This document shows, one piece after another, positions 11,602 through 22,928 of a DNA stretch of 64,000 nt. Position 1 is the stretch's first letter. Each line of letters opens with the position of its first letter. The position numbers and the translations under genes are program-made. Source of the stretch: Gentiana macrophylla. Taxonomy: Eukaryota; Streptophyta; Magnoliopsida; Gentianales; Gentianaceae. The stretch spans positions 94,132,316 through 94,196,315 of the forward strand of contig CM047810.1 of assembly GCA_026214975.1 (NCBI GenBank), given 5' to 3'. The notes below the pieces were generated by a model. That model did no database searches and was not told where the DNA came from. It saw nothing but the letters and a program-made list of their open reading frames with translations.

Positions 11602-11946
11602 ATGTTGAGCGAAGTGAGAGATGAACTACCCGAGCCTTACCCTATGGTTCTGGATACATGCCGCGATGCGTCTAAATATTGCGGCTATCACAGAGATAAG
11701 GGTCATACAACTGACGAGTGTGTTCAATTCAAACGGGCAATAGAAAAATTGCTTGCTCGCGGACATCATGATCACTACAAGCTAAATGCTGGTGGGCCAG
11801 ATAGGAGGAATCAGCAAGCTCGCCAGTTCGACGGAAACATCAGAATAATAACCGAGCCTCCTCCCAGTAACAATCAGATCAAGAGCCGCATCGGCTCCAT
11901 TAACAAGCATGCGGAAAAGCCTGTAGTCCGGCGAGGGAACGAGTAA
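11602..11946 (+). pseudogene. gag: gag C-terminal part with zinc knuckle, element A
   Basis: A 114-residue frame contains KYCGYHRDKGHTTDEC, the modified Cys-His-Cys knuckle seen in Tat gag proteins. It binds RNA in the particle. It lies in a different frame from the capsid part, so at least one frameshift separates them. It ends shortly before the protease region. Confidence 0.75.
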
Positions 11947-11998
11947 CTTTCACTTTTACTCGAAGTGAGCTAGTGATTTCAATCAATGCGGAAGATAT

Positions 11999-13207
11999 GT
12001 GTTTATGCATTTCGGTAGTCATCAATCGGGCTTGCGTCAACAGAGTAATGGTCGACACAGGAGCATACCGCGACATCTATACTACAAATGCTTCAAAGAA
12101 TTGGGGTTCAGAGACTCAAATTTGAGGCCGCATAATGACACCCTTGAGGGTTTCACTAACCATAAGATACAAGTCAAAGGGGCCATTGATTTGGATGTAC
12201 AGATGGGAGATTATGCACCCTTTCGCACTGAAAAGGTGGTGTTTTTGGTGGTCGATCTTCAGTCCAATTATAACATGATAATTGGGACGCCGGCTTTGAA
12301 ACAATTTCAAATGGTAACCTCCATCCCGCATCAGCGGGCAAAAGTTTATGTGGGAGACAGGATCGGAACATCGATCAGCGAACCAATAGCTATTCTCACA
12401 TACATACAGGAAATGAGGACCGGGAACAAAATAACACGAATCGGACAACCTGAAAACGTGGAAAATATCAACATGATCCGGGTAATGGGGGAGACTGTAC
12501 CCGCGAAAATGGAATGTGAAACTTTACAAGTCAGGGATGAGCCCAACTTTACAGCAGAAGATGGGTTGGTCGAGATAATTATCAATGATAAATACCCCGA
12601 GCAGAAAATCAAGATAGGAGCTCGGCTGAGTCCCTGCGAGAGAGAAACCTTGATCGCACTTCCTAAGGAAAATTTAGATGTGTTTGCTTGGCTAGTAACA
12701 GATATAAGAGGGGTTGAAACCGACATCGCCCTGCATCATCTCAACGTCGACTCTACTTTAAAACCGGTACAGCAGCGAGCACACCAATTTTCGACTGAAA
12801 AGGAGGCAACGGTGAAATTAGAGGTCGGGAAACTCCTGCAAGCAGGGATCATAAAAGAGCTCGCCTATCCTACTTGGCTAGCAAATGTAGTTATGGTAAA
12901 GAAGCACAATGGCAAGTGGAGGATGTGTGTCGACTTCACGGACATTAACAAAGCTTGTCCGAAAGATTCTTATCAACTTCCGCGAATTGATTAGTAGATT
13001 CCATCTCTGGTTTTGAATTTCTTAGTTTTTTAGACGCATATTCGGGGTATCATCAAGTGAGGATGGCTGAGTCCGACAAAGAAAAAACGGCCTTCAGAGC
13101 TGCTGGAGGTTTGTACTACTATGAAATGATGCCCTTCGGGCTGAAGAATGCGGGTTCAACTTATCAGCGAATGGTCAACAGGGTTTTAGTTCGCAAATAG
13201 GCAAAAA
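11999..13207 (+). pseudogene. pol: pol of element A: protease and N-terminal reverse transcriptase
   Basis: The aspartic protease motif VDTGA is at about 12051-12065, in a frame different from the one that follows, so a frameshift lies near 12065. The protease end YNMIIGTPALKQF follows. Reverse transcriptase begins around 12620 (FAWLVTDIRGV) and runs through KWRMCVDFTDINKACPKDSY to a stop at 12992, where an intact copy would read Gln (CAG to TAG). After a damaged stretch the palm continues at 13019 as FLSFLDAYSGYHQVRM, then MPFGLKNAGSTYQRMV, followed by another frame break at about 13200. Confidence 0.85.
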
Positions 13208-13208
13208 T

Positions 13209-13980
13209 ATGGAAGCTTACATTGACGACATGGTTGTCAAGTCCGCTGGGGACGGTCACGCAGCTGACCTTCAGGAAACTTTCAGCAATGTCCGAAAACA
13301 CTCAATGAAACTCAATCCGGCCATATGTACTTTTGGTGTCCAGGCAGGCAAGTTTCTGGGGTTTATGGTTAGTCGTCGTGGCTTCGATGCTAATCCCGAA
13401 AAAATACAAGCTTTGCTCGACATGCAGGAGCCCACGACCATCAAGGAGGTTCAGAGGCTCAATGGCCGCATCATTGCGCTTGGTCGCTTCATATCAAAAT
13501 CAGCGGAAAATTGTCTCCCCTTCTTCAAAATTCTCAAAGGTGACAAGACTTTTTCGTGGAGCGCAGAGTGTTCGCAGGCGTTTCAAACTCTAAAAGAATA
13601 TCTTGGGAAGACACCTCTTTTGGTTAGCCCTGTAGAAGGATATATTTTGTTTTTGTACCTGACGGCATCGGACCGGGCTGTTGCCGCCGTTCTTGTCAAG
13701 GAGGCCGGAACCCTCCAAAATCCCGTCTATTATGTAAGCAAGGCTCTCAGTCCGGTGGAGAGTCGCTATTTTAATGTTGAAAAATTAGCCTACTCGCTTG
13801 TTATCCTGCCTGCAAACTCAGGGGCTACTTTACTTCACACACAATAATTGTCTTAACAGATAGTCCAATGCGATAAATACTGCATAAACCCGATCTTTCA
13901 GGGCGAATCCTCAGATGGGCTATCGAAATCACTGAATTTGACATACAATATCAACCTAGAAAAGCTATCAAGGGTCAAAC
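13209..13980 (+). pseudogene. pol: pol of element A: reverse transcriptase catalytic motif and first RNase H
   Basis: The frame opens MEAYIDDMVVKS, containing the catalytic YIDD at 13218-13229. It continues through the thumb (FLGFMVSRRGFDANPEKIQA) into the Ty3-type RNase H (TASDRAVAAVLVKE, SKALSPVESRY). The frame breaks near 13840. Remains of the connection continue to about 13980 (GRILRWAIEITEFDIQYQPR). The enzyme copied genomic RNA into DNA in virus-like particles; this copy cannot be functional. Confidence 0.85.
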
Positions 13981-13981
13981 G

Positions 13982-14737
13982 TTGCCGGATTTTATTGTAG
14001 AGACAAGTTTCAGTTCGCCGCAACCAAGCTCACCGGTACCACTAGAGCCTGCTGCGGTCAGAAATATGCCCGATCAATGTTGGCAGTTGTATGTTGACGG
14101 AGCATCTAATCGAAATGGTTGCGGGGTCGGGGTAGTTCTGATGGAACCCGGAACGATGGAGGAAATCGAAAAGGCTCTAAGGTTTGAATTTTCGGCTACG
14201 AATAATCAGGCCGAGTATGAAGCAGTTATAACCGGGCTCATGCTAGCAAAGGAACTAAGCGTGGAAAATGTTGAAGTCTACTGTGACTCCCAACTTATCA
14301 TCTATCAAATCTCAGGGGACTATGACACGCATTGTGGTATTCTCGAGAAATATGGTGAGATTGTTCGACGATTGAAAGCCGGCTTCAACTATTGCAAGTT
14401 CATCAGAATTCGGAGAGAGGACAACGAGCGGGCAGACTATCTCTCTAAGCTATCTCTCAAAGTGGAGCTCGCAGATCCCTCCATAATGATAGAGTACCCA
14501 GCGGTACCCGCTATCGAGGCAACACAAATCATGGAAATCGATGCACCAGCACCGACTACATGCTGGATCGACGAGGTCCAGACTTATATAGAGTCAGGCG
14601 TCTTACCTGACGGAGCGGACAAATCTCGCGCGCTAAAGAAAAGAGCGGCCCGGTACATTATAACAACGGAATACTCTACAGGAGATCCGCAACAAAACCT
14701 CTACTACGATGTGTTCGAGAAGAGGAAAGCAAGATAA
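13982..14737 (+). pseudogene. pol: pol of element A: second (archaeal-type) RNase H
   Basis: Residues about 35-165 form a complete second RNase H. QLYVDGASNRNGCGVGVV carries the first catalytic Asp, NNQAEYEAVITGL the Glu, VYCDSQLI the next Asp and REDNERADYLSKL the last Asp. Two RNase H domains in tandem mark the Tat lineage. All four acidic residues are present, so this domain is the best-preserved part of pol. Integrase follows in another frame. Confidence 0.88.
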
Positions 14738-15801
14738 TTCTTATCGAGCTTCACCAAGGAGTATGTGGGGGCCATCCCGCTAGTCGCTCTTTGGCCCAGA
14801 AGGTTATAACAGCAGGATATTACTGGCCAACGATCCTCAAGGACTCAGAAAAACTAGTCAGAGAAGGTCCGTAGTGTCAAAAGCATGCAGACATTCCCCG
14901 GATACCATCTGTCGAACAAAGCATTGTGGTCGCACATTGGCCTTTCGACATGTGAGGACTTGATCTCATCGGACATTTTCCATCAGGAAGAGGTGGGTGC
15001 AAGGTAATCATAGTGGCTGTGGATTACTTTACAAAGTGGATCGAAGCCAAGCCTATGATCAAGATAAGCGCGAAGGCTGCGGGTTATTTCTTACACGATC
15101 AGATTTTTTCACGTTTTGGTATCCTGCGGGCAGTAGTATTGGACCACGGCCCACAATGCAGGAGGGACTTCTCAAATGTTTGCGAAGAATTCAAAGTCAA
15201 ACATTGGCAGTCATCCGTGGCTTACCCTCAAGGAAACGGCCAAGTCGAGGCCGGCAACAAACAAATAATCAAGATGCTCAAAAAGAGCGTTGATAACCAA
15301 GTAAAAGCAAGAGGATGGGTCGACGAGCTACCCGGTATACTTTGGGCACTCCGCACCACAATCAAAACACCCACGGGAGAAACACCTTTTGCTCTTACTT
15401 ACGGATCAGAACCCATGACTCCTGTCGAAATGGCTCTACCAAGCATCAGGATCGCCTAACACGACCCAACGGACAATTTATTAAACGGATAGATCGACTT
15501 AGATCTATCGGAGGAAAAAAAGCTAGCGACATATTATCGACTCGCGAATTACGAGCAACTCGCTAAACAACAACACGACAAATGAATCCGCGATCATTCA
15601 TTTAAGGTCGGGGATTTTGTTCTTCGAAACAGAAAAGCTACTAGCATGGAGCCTGATAAGGGTAAGCTAACAGCAAATTAGGAAGGTCCTTACTAGGTCG
15701 CAAAAGAGATCAAAAAAGGAACTTATGTCATTAGAAATCAGCAAGGGTTCGATCTCAATATGCCGTGGCACACGGATAATCTCAAAAGGTACTACATGTA
15801 A
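14738..15801 (+). pseudogene. pol: pol of element A: integrase
   Basis: The zinc-binding region is recognisable (IELHQGVCGGHPAS then CQKHADIP) but one Cys is gone, replaced by a stop context near 14870. A TGG-to-TGA change lies near 14955. The catalytic core frame 15013-15459 has Asp in VDYFTKW (15022-15024), Asp in LDHGPQ (15142-15144; most relatives have DNGPQ) and Glu in GQVEAGNK (15247-15249). The C-terminal part, in broken frames, ends MPWHTDNLKRYYM-stop at 15801. Confidence 0.85.
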
Positions 15802-16510
15802 TAAATCGGTTAGGGTTATGGCTATCTTCTCGTTTACGACGTGAGTGGTTAGGCCTCTTACTTGCTTGTAATCTTCACTCATCTAGCGGGATGAGTCGAA
15901 ATTAATAAAGCCCGATTTTACATTTTTCTTTTAGAATGCGTATTATTATATGTTTCAGCTGTGCCCGGTGTACGGGTAGAAGATGATTTTTCAAAAAAAA
16001 TTCGACAAAAGCTCGAACTCACCGCAACCATTGTAAAAAATGGGGCCCATATTCGGAAAAATTTAAAACAACCACGGGCAAACAGATTCATCGAGAGGTC
16101 ATATCGTGTTCGACTCCGAATCTCATCTTAAATAAGGGGCCACCCTCCAGAAAATTCAAGTTGCCTAAGCGAGCAGCAATTTGAGATCAGACTCTAGCGG
16201 GGACGGACATGAAGTTTCATATTTTTAATCGAGCAGTTATTTCAGATAAGATTCAAGACGAGCATATCTCAAAATTAAGTACGACCGGAATCAACTTGGA
16301 ATCTTATCTAAAACAAGAGGGCCAGATGCCCGGATGCAACTATAATCGGACTCAATTTATGTAATAAATTCGAGCAAAAAATAAAGCATACATCAGGCGA
16401 ACAGAAAGCAGACTTCATTCAGAAATATTATTACAAAAATAAAATGCGAAAAGAAAGAGTTATACATATGCGAAATCAAAATAGTTTTTTACAAGACAGA
16501 TAGCACAAGT
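15802..16510 (+). other. spacer between pol and the antisense gene, element A
   Basis: About 700 bases with no coding sequence on either strand. It holds two loosely similar blocks ending in AGGGGCCACC (about 16135) and AGAGGGCCAG (about 16316). It would also serve as the 3' untranslated region of the minus-strand gene that ends at 16511. Confidence 0.5.
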
Positions 16511-19500
16511 CTAGGAGTCTTCAGGCCGCATTTCTTCGTTATGAACATTCTCCTCGCGGAGGGAATGGTGTAGCATCTGGTCAACATTTTTCTCAGACTC
16601 GGTAGGCTCTATTGCTTCCTCACCTGTCTGCTCAGCATCTTCTCCAGCCTGCTCACCCTCTCCCTTAGTTGCGGTGTTCGCCTGGGTTTCTCGGCGAACA
16701 AGCTCCCTTAGATTCTCTTCTACCACTGCGGGCACCTCCCAATCCGGAGCATACTTAGGGATGTATCGTTGTAGCTCGATGTCGGAGAAGGGTATATGCG
16801 TGTGAAAATCCCTTAGATGATCAAAAAAGGGATGGGTGAAAATCCAGTCTTGCAAGGTTTCGATGTCCGGAGTGTCGCCGCTGCGGGCCCAAATGCACCT
16901 GGCGATATGATAAAACCCTTGGTCATATCCCAGCAGGAAATTCTCTCTAGCAGCAGCCTTGCTAGCGGCCTCAATCTGATCTTGGACACTAGAACTCAGA
17001 TCCGCCAGTTGTTTCCTCAAATGCTCGCTTACCTTTTGCTCGGCTTCCCAATGGGCCTGAGCCTCTGTTACTCTCAACTTCATTTCTTTCATTGATCGCG
17101 CAGCGGACCTATCTTGTTCCGCGAGTTCAGCGTTAAGCTTCTCCAGACGCTCGGATTTCTTTTGAGCCTCGGCAAGCTGCAGCTTCAATTTCTTGTTTTC
17201 AGCCTCAGCCGCACTCAAACTGCCATGCAAACCAGTCGCGACCTCATTAGCGGCCTTGAGAGTTTTCTTGGTGGTGATCAGCTCCTTGGTAGCATCAGCA
17301 CTTAACGATATAGTGTTCCTATAATCGTTTATGAATTGAGCCAAACCCGTACCCACCTGAAAAGAAGGTTGTCAGCGAGATCAGACTTGACTTCAAAGAT
17401 AAAATAAATAAAGAAAAGCGGAAAAAGAAGGAAGGTTGTTTACCATGCTCACCGTGGCGCCGTACAAACCCCACAGATCCTCTATGTTTTGGAGGAAGGT
17501 CATGCGAGGATCGGCCAGGACGATTCTATCAGCGATCCCGTGGCCGATTTCCAGTTGGACAGGGTTAAGGAGACCCCACCTTAAATACCTCAGCAGGGCC
17601 ACATCAGTGATGCCCCTCGAAATCATCTTGGCCTTGGGCAAGTCGAGGGTACCTTGGCGCATAAATTCTTTGTCTAACCACAACGCGGGATTCCCCGCGG
17701 ACCCAACAGGTACACCAGCAAAAGGCACCAGCAACTTTTTCCCCGCTAAGGAAGCTTCATCGGCCATAGATTTGCTTTTATCAGCAGCATCCTTCTTCCG
17801 GGCCTCGTCAGTTTTGGACTTTTTTGGGGGGGAGCTTCCTGCTCGCCGATACCACCCCCTGCAGGGTCAATATCCTCAACAACAGCCCTCCTTTTCTTAT
17901 CACCAACCGGCGGCTTTGTCAGGGTAGTCTGTTTGAGAATCTTGCTCGTCGCCGTCTTCTCCACAGTTTGCTTGGCGGGCGGCTGAGTCAATTTTTCAGT
18001 TTGAGATCCAGAGGCTCCAGCCGCCCCTTTCCTTATTTCGACCGTAGGAAGCGGGGTCTTAATCTCTCTTCACCCTCTTGACCTCGCGGTGTCTTCACCG
18101 TAGTCGGTCACCGATTGCGTTGATCAAGAGCATCCATGGTACTGCCAGGAAAACAACACTTATTAGCGACCTGAAAAATAACATGAAGAGAAGTAACAAA
18201 GAAAACAGGCAATCGGAAATATCAAAAAGAATGCAAAGTAAAAATCGTACTCGGGGCCCGAAGCTAGGGGTCGCCTAAACAGACTCTACACTGGGAGGGC
18301 ATGCATCGGCCATGATGGCACTCTCCGTACAAATTAGGATCGGTGGGCAATGGGTCGACCACAACCAGGGGATCTCCTACGCCGGCTGCGGGTAGACCGG
18401 TCATTCTGAGATAAGGTTGACTATCATCTAAGAGCAATCTCCAGTTAAAGGCTCGAGGTTGTTCGACACATTTTCGAACAAACTCGAGCAGCTCCTTAAG
18501 CTCGGCGATAGACTCATCGTCCTCCTCCTGGGTGTGGATATCCTTCAAGTGTTCAGTTTGTAGAGAATTCGCGGGGAGCTTGGGAAAGGGCCATCCCACT
18601 CGGGATTCAACCCTCATACACCTTTTGTCCCAATCCGTCACTTTATCGGGGAGATCGAACAGAAGACGAGGTTCACCGCTACTCGATTTGCTGCGCGGTT
18701 GAATTTGTCCGGCGTCGCCCTTACTTGTGAAACTATAAAAGTATAGCAGCGCCGCCATCGTCGGCTCGCGACCACGAAGTCGACTTATAACAATAAATGC
18801 CATTACTACCCGAGCCACTCCTAGGCTGTGATCGCAAGGCATGACCTTTAGTTCCTCAGTAAAGGTAATGAAGAAGGGGACAAATGGTGGCCTAAGCCCG
18901 GCCACTAGGTGACCATAGTAAAGCCACAAGAAATCTTCGGTATCCCGACCGCACGTCCGGAATACATTCGTCGCGCCCATACTAAGAATCGGTAATCATC
19001 CGAAATATCGTAACCTGTCATCGCCGACGTATAATCAATCCGATCTCGGAATTCGCGCCATCGAGCTATAAGGTTAGTATCGGCACGTTTTTGTTCCGCA
19101 AGCTCCACTTCGACGGCACTCGATATCTTTTTTGGCAGCCTCTTCTTCTTCTCAGGCTCATCGGACACGGCTAGATCCTTCTCCGCTCTAGTTTTTCTAG
19201 CCGCAGACGGTCTCTTCGATGCACCGGTCTTTCTCGACGTTTGTGCAGTTTCCACGGCTTCCTTGATCTGTGAACTACGCTTAGCGGCTCCAGAGGTTAT
19301 AACTTTTTCCATCCGAGTAAGCAAATCGCTGAGCGCTGTCTGGTTCTAATCATCGACCTCACCCCCTGTAGCGCCCTCGCCAATTACCACGACTTCCACA
19401 TCCTCCGGCTCAGAGTCAATATTTACCTCCTCGTCAGCGTCGCCGGAGCTAGCTTCTTCCATACTAACCTCCTCTGAGCCATAGCCTGCTGCGGCCCGAT

Positions 19501-19537
19501 CTTCATCCGATTGAGACAGGGTACGTCCTGAAGACAT
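16511..19537 (-). pseudogene. antisense accessory gene of element A (Transposase_28-like, coiled coil)
   Basis: A spliced minus-strand gene, partly decayed. Order from the start at 19537 (MSSGRTLSQSDEDRAA): acidic Ser-rich N terminus; Lys/Arg-rich linker; a domain like plant putative gypsy-type transposon proteins (GHLVAGLRPPFVPFF, VARVVMAF; about 18750-18960); a Cys/His cluster ECHHGRCMPSQCRVC (about 18283-18327); NPALWLDKEFMRQ (about 17660-17697); a coiled coil (about 16980-17290); QGFYHIARC; an acidic C terminus. Introns by GT-AG: 19935-19539 in the leader, about 18250-18171, and 17443-17357. Damage: an in-frame TAG at 19346-19348, a frameshift near 18970, a TAG before intron 2 and breaks around 17990-18160. 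The gene at 25255-28268 is its homologue. Function unknown. Confidence 0.75.
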
Positions 19538-19538
19538 T

Positions 19539-19935
19539 CTGGAAAAGAAAAAGGGCAAGGTGGATCAGTTAATCACCCGGGTATGGAAATTGGGTCGAGG
19601 TGAAAGCGATCACACCCCGACACCTCGCCCCTCCATTTTTCCTTAGCAAAATAAACCCAGAAAAACCCCCAAACAAACCCAGGAAAACCCCAAACCAACA
19701 CAAATACTCGGCCATTGCCAAAAAACAACAATCAAAGCTTGTATTTACAAAGGTGTTTCTGGGAAAAAAAAAGAGGAATAAAACAAAAGGAACGTAAGGG
19801 GCGAATTTTTGGTGTTCATCTCAAAAATCAAACATTGACAAATATGAATTCACAGCAATATGATCTTCAAGTAAGAAACAGATGAAATAGAGGTGAAATC
19901 GAATCAAAAGACAAAGGGAATGTGCAAATTCATAC
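19539..19935 (-). other. leader intron of the antisense gene in element A
   Basis: Read on the minus strand, the donor ATCAG/GTATG lies at 19935 and a pyrimidine-rich acceptor CTTTTTCTTTTCCAG ends at 19539, one base before the ATG. The homologous gene in element B has an intron in the same place (28633-28270). Confidence 0.65.
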
Positions 19936-20081
19936 CTGATTAATGAGAAGAAAAGTGGGGATGTTGATTCTGTCTGAGAATACGCTCGCCGGAGCTTGCT
20001 TGCACTTGCCGGAATCCTCAATCGCTATCGCCGGAGAAATTTTGCGAAAAAAGAAAAATGGAAGAGTGGGGATGGAAGCCT

Positions 20082-20091
20082 CTATTTATAG
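20082..20091 (-). promoter_or_regulatory. TATA box for the antisense gene of element A
   Basis: On the minus strand CTATAAATAG followed by AGG is a near-ideal plant TATA box. It lies about 545 bases before the ATG at 19537, which leaves a first leader exon of about 120 bases before the 397-base leader intron. The site lies within the element, outside the LTR, so the gene would have its own promoter. Confidence 0.65.
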
Positions 20092-20633
20092 GCAGGGATC
20101 GGGAGGAAAACGACGCTTGGAATTTTAAAATTCAAATGTCATAATGACTGGGAACGGTTACCGATTCTCCTCAGCCAATCAGAGCAAAGGGCGGTTCAGT
20201 TCAAGAGTCGTGTCAGTGCACGTGACTGACGTGACGTTTCGTGAACCAATACATCCGTATGTCATCTCCAACCGTTCAAATCCCCGTTGGCGGCCAACAT
20301 CTATCAATACCCCGCAGCGCCTACTCGACAATCCATACCCGATAGAGCGTTATCGGTGATTAAGTCCGACAGAGCGCAGCACATAATCGGTAATTCGCTA
20401 CGCGATACAAACACTGATTCAAGCCCGATAGAACATTATCGGCAGCAAGCATGTCATTACAAATGCACAAAGATATAAGCGGTGGTTTTCACCAACACTA
20501 GTTCAAGCCCGATAGAACATTATCGGCACACCTCTGTCACAAACGACAATACAACGGTGCGGCTCTCAATTTCTTCTTCAAAGATTCTACTCTCTGCCTT
20601 AGCGGACACGCCAGGCACAGAGTAGGGGGCCAT
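20092..20633 (+). other. 3' untranslated region of A with hairpins and polypurine tract
   Basis: Noncoding on both strands. Inverted repeats of the form CCGATA-loop-TATCGG occur near 20338, 20424 and 20507, with a weaker one near 20366. The tract AGAGTAGGGGG (20619-20629) directly before the 3' LTR is the polypurine primer. The layout matches 1-401 of element C. Confidence 0.75.
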
Positions 20634-21262
20634 TGATATACCCGAACCAAAATGTGGCCATGTTCATCTGGATTGGGCCTACTATCATGGCCCCAAAACG
20701 AAGATATGGGGCCTCTTTCCCCTTAGTCCGCACTTATAAGCCAGATCCTACCCGCCGCTCGTAAGCCGGGTCCTATCCGCCAATAGCAAGCCAGATCCTG
20801 TCCGCTGGTCATAAGTCGGACTCCTCCTCTCCGTGTGATTTCTACCCATATGGTCAAGATGATTTCAGGACAAGGCATATACGAGTCCGATGTTCGCTGC
20901 TCGCCATACATATCACTCCAGCTGGCCACTTTGACAGTCTGCTATGCCACTTGTATTGCATGCGTAATTATCATTAATTATGTATTCTTAATTGTCTTGT
21001 CATAAACAGTAAACCGACATAGTCTTAGCCTATAAATATGGGATCACAATGTAATAGAAAGAATCCAAGAACTAATACAAACAGATACACTCTGCCAATT
21101 TGTCGACTCATTCGATTGTACTTCACCAAACACTTATCCGACAACCTTGTTCTTGCTCACCGCCGAGCTCTGCCGAGCTCTCCCCGGAGAAATTATACAT
21201 ATAAGCTTTATATCCTTAAGATAAACACTGTCACCGAAAACCTGATATTCTACGCAACATCA
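20634..21262 (+). repeat. 3' LTR of element A
   Basis: Begins TGATATACCCG after the polypurine tract, ends ACGCAACATCA, and is followed by ATTAT (21263-21267), the partner of 2043-2047. TATA is at 21030-21039. Compared with the 5' LTR it has scattered substitutions and a ten-base duplication near 21170. Confidence 0.93.
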
Positions 21263-21527
21263 ATTATGATCACTGAAATATTTTTCAAAGCGCGAATAAA
21301 TTATGTCTCCGACAAACAAAGTTTGTCCGGCATAGAAATGGGCGATCCAAAAATCGCAACAAATAGAAGAAACTAATCGCAAAATGAAGAGTCAATTTGT
21401 TACAAACTGAAGGAAATTTGTTACAAACAAAAACAAAAACAAAACTCCATATTCTTCATACATCCGCTTCGGGATGAACATAATATCGGTCTGTGGTAGG
21501 ACAGGCCGACATTCCTCGGCTTCGAAT

Positions 21528-22246
21528 TTATATGTTGGAGATCATCCAGGCGAAAGGCAAAGGCAAAACATCACTCCTCGTGGTAGCAAACTTGATCGCC
21601 TCAAAGTGGATCAGGTGACCCCAGTTGATGGTCGTCTCGGGAACCAAAAGAGCGTAGAAGACAATAGCTGCGGCATCAGTAACCTCGTTAGGATCGGGCA
21701 TACAAAAGATCCGCGTATTCAGAAACCGCTTACATTCCCTCTCCCTCCGATCCAGCATATTGGTTGTTACGCCTGTGCCCTCCACCCACTCGTTCCTAAG
21801 CAGAAATTGGAAGGCATCAAACTGAGCGCCGTAGTAACCGGTCATGTCCACGAGATCAAAAAAGGTATCATAATCCTCAGCGCCATAAAAATCATTTATG
21901 TCAGCCGGGGTAAAATCCAAAGTCACCCCAAGAACAAAAAAAAAAAAAAAAAAAGTGGTGGTGCGATCAGCGTGGCCGTTCCCAGTTAAGGCGGCGTAAA
22001 ACTCACGTGCAAGCGTCAGGTTATACTCCCCGGCCGGTGTAGTGACGAAATTCATCCAACCCTTGGCGATGACCATAGCCCGGTGGCCTGGCCCCATACG
22101 ACCCAGATTCAATCTTCTCTCCACCATATGGTCATGTAACTATTCATAGCCACTGGGGAAGCAGTAGCCCTAAAGCAAACAGAAGGCTCATCCACGATAG
22201 GCTCAAGAGCATTGGAGCCTGGGCTGGAAGAATCAGAGGAAGACAT
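21528..22246 (-). pseudogene. antisense plant-transposon-protein gene 1 in element B
   Basis: The frame 22127-21528 encodes about 200 residues typical of the plant family annotated as putative plant transposon protein. Visible motifs are TLAREFYAALTGN, LDFTPADINDFY, RECKRFLNTRIF, ATDAAAIVFYALL-like VTDAAAIVFYALL and INWGHLIHFEAI. The natural start is probably ATG at 22246 (MSSSDSSSPGSN), joined by a frameshift near 22135. A run of 18 A on the plus strand (21937-21954) encodes FFFFFF inside a conserved region and looks like slippage. A TATA box lies at 22352-22344. Its role is unknown. The relative at 23578-24275 suggests duplication. Confidence 0.72.
21937..21954 (+). repeat. A18 homopolymer inside antisense gene 1
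   Basis: A run of about 18 A interrupts the conserved domain of the minus-strand gene and encodes several Phe. Its length may also be affected by sequencing error. Confidence 0.7.
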
Positions 22247-22343
22247 GGTAGAATGTCAAAGTTCAATGAAAAGTAAGAGGTTTTTCAAGAACAACGGAGG
22301 ATTTCAGAAAAGATTGTAGGGAGGAGGGAGAAGATTTATCCTT

Positions 22344-22352
22344 CTTTTATAG
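22344..22352 (-). promoter_or_regulatory. TATA box for antisense gene 1 of element B
   Basis: On the minus strand CTATAAAAG followed by AAGG lies about 100 bases before the ATG at 22246, a normal promoter spacing in plants. Confidence 0.6.
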
Positions 22353-22928
22353 ACCCAAAAAATCAGAAGGCGGGAAGACAGAGGTCACAAACGTTCGAAT
22401 TTGAATTCAAGCCTCTACAGTAACCGAGCCGACGCTTCGCAAGGAACAGTCATAAATGCATCGGTTGAACAAATAGTCATTAAGACGTCGGTTAGATGGT
22501 CATGAGGCTTCGCGATCATCGAGAAACCAAACCGTCTGGGCCGAAGCCGAGCATAATCGGCGGCCCTATCAAAACCAGAGGGCCATTGTCGGACACGGGA
22601 GAGTTCTGTTTTCATAGGCACTCTCATCTCGCTAGGGAATGGGGGCCGCAGGTAAAAACTCAAAATTCAGAAACGCTAAAAACAAAAAAGCAAGTGCAAT
22701 ATGGAAAAAGATAACTTCATTAAAAAACAAAGCCGCAAAGGCCGATTTTTACAAGGAAAGACAAAAGCAAGACCTAAAGCTAGTCGGAGTCAGAGTCATC
22801 TGTCGGCGAATCCGAAACGACAAGTGCATGCTCTACATTTGCGAGCGTCGAAACCACTACGTCATCGTGGGAAACATGCACCCCGGGAGTGCGGAGACAC
22901 AAGCGGTAAGTCAACCTAGGGAAGTGAT

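Larger units (their letters stand above)
2048..21262 (+). mobile_element. Complete Tat-lineage Ty3/Gypsy retrotransposon A
   Basis: Two LTRs of about 620-630 bases (2048-2666 and 20634-21262) both start TGATATACCCG and end ACATCA. The five bases before the first (2043-2047) and after the second (21263-21267) are both ATTAT, a target-site duplication. Between them lie a primer-binding site, gag, pol in the order PR-RT-RNH-aRNH-IN, a minus-strand gene, and a polypurine tract. The second RNase H and the antisense gene point to the Tat lineage. The total of 19.2 kb includes about 6.7 kb of element D; without it the element is about 12.5 kb. By eye the LTRs differ at about 25-30 positions, so the insertion is not recent. 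All plus-strand genes are broken. Confidence 0.93.

Noticed and set aside
16817..18278. Several plus-strand frames opposite the antisense gene
   Set aside because: They mirror the minus-strand exons and lack their own similarity.
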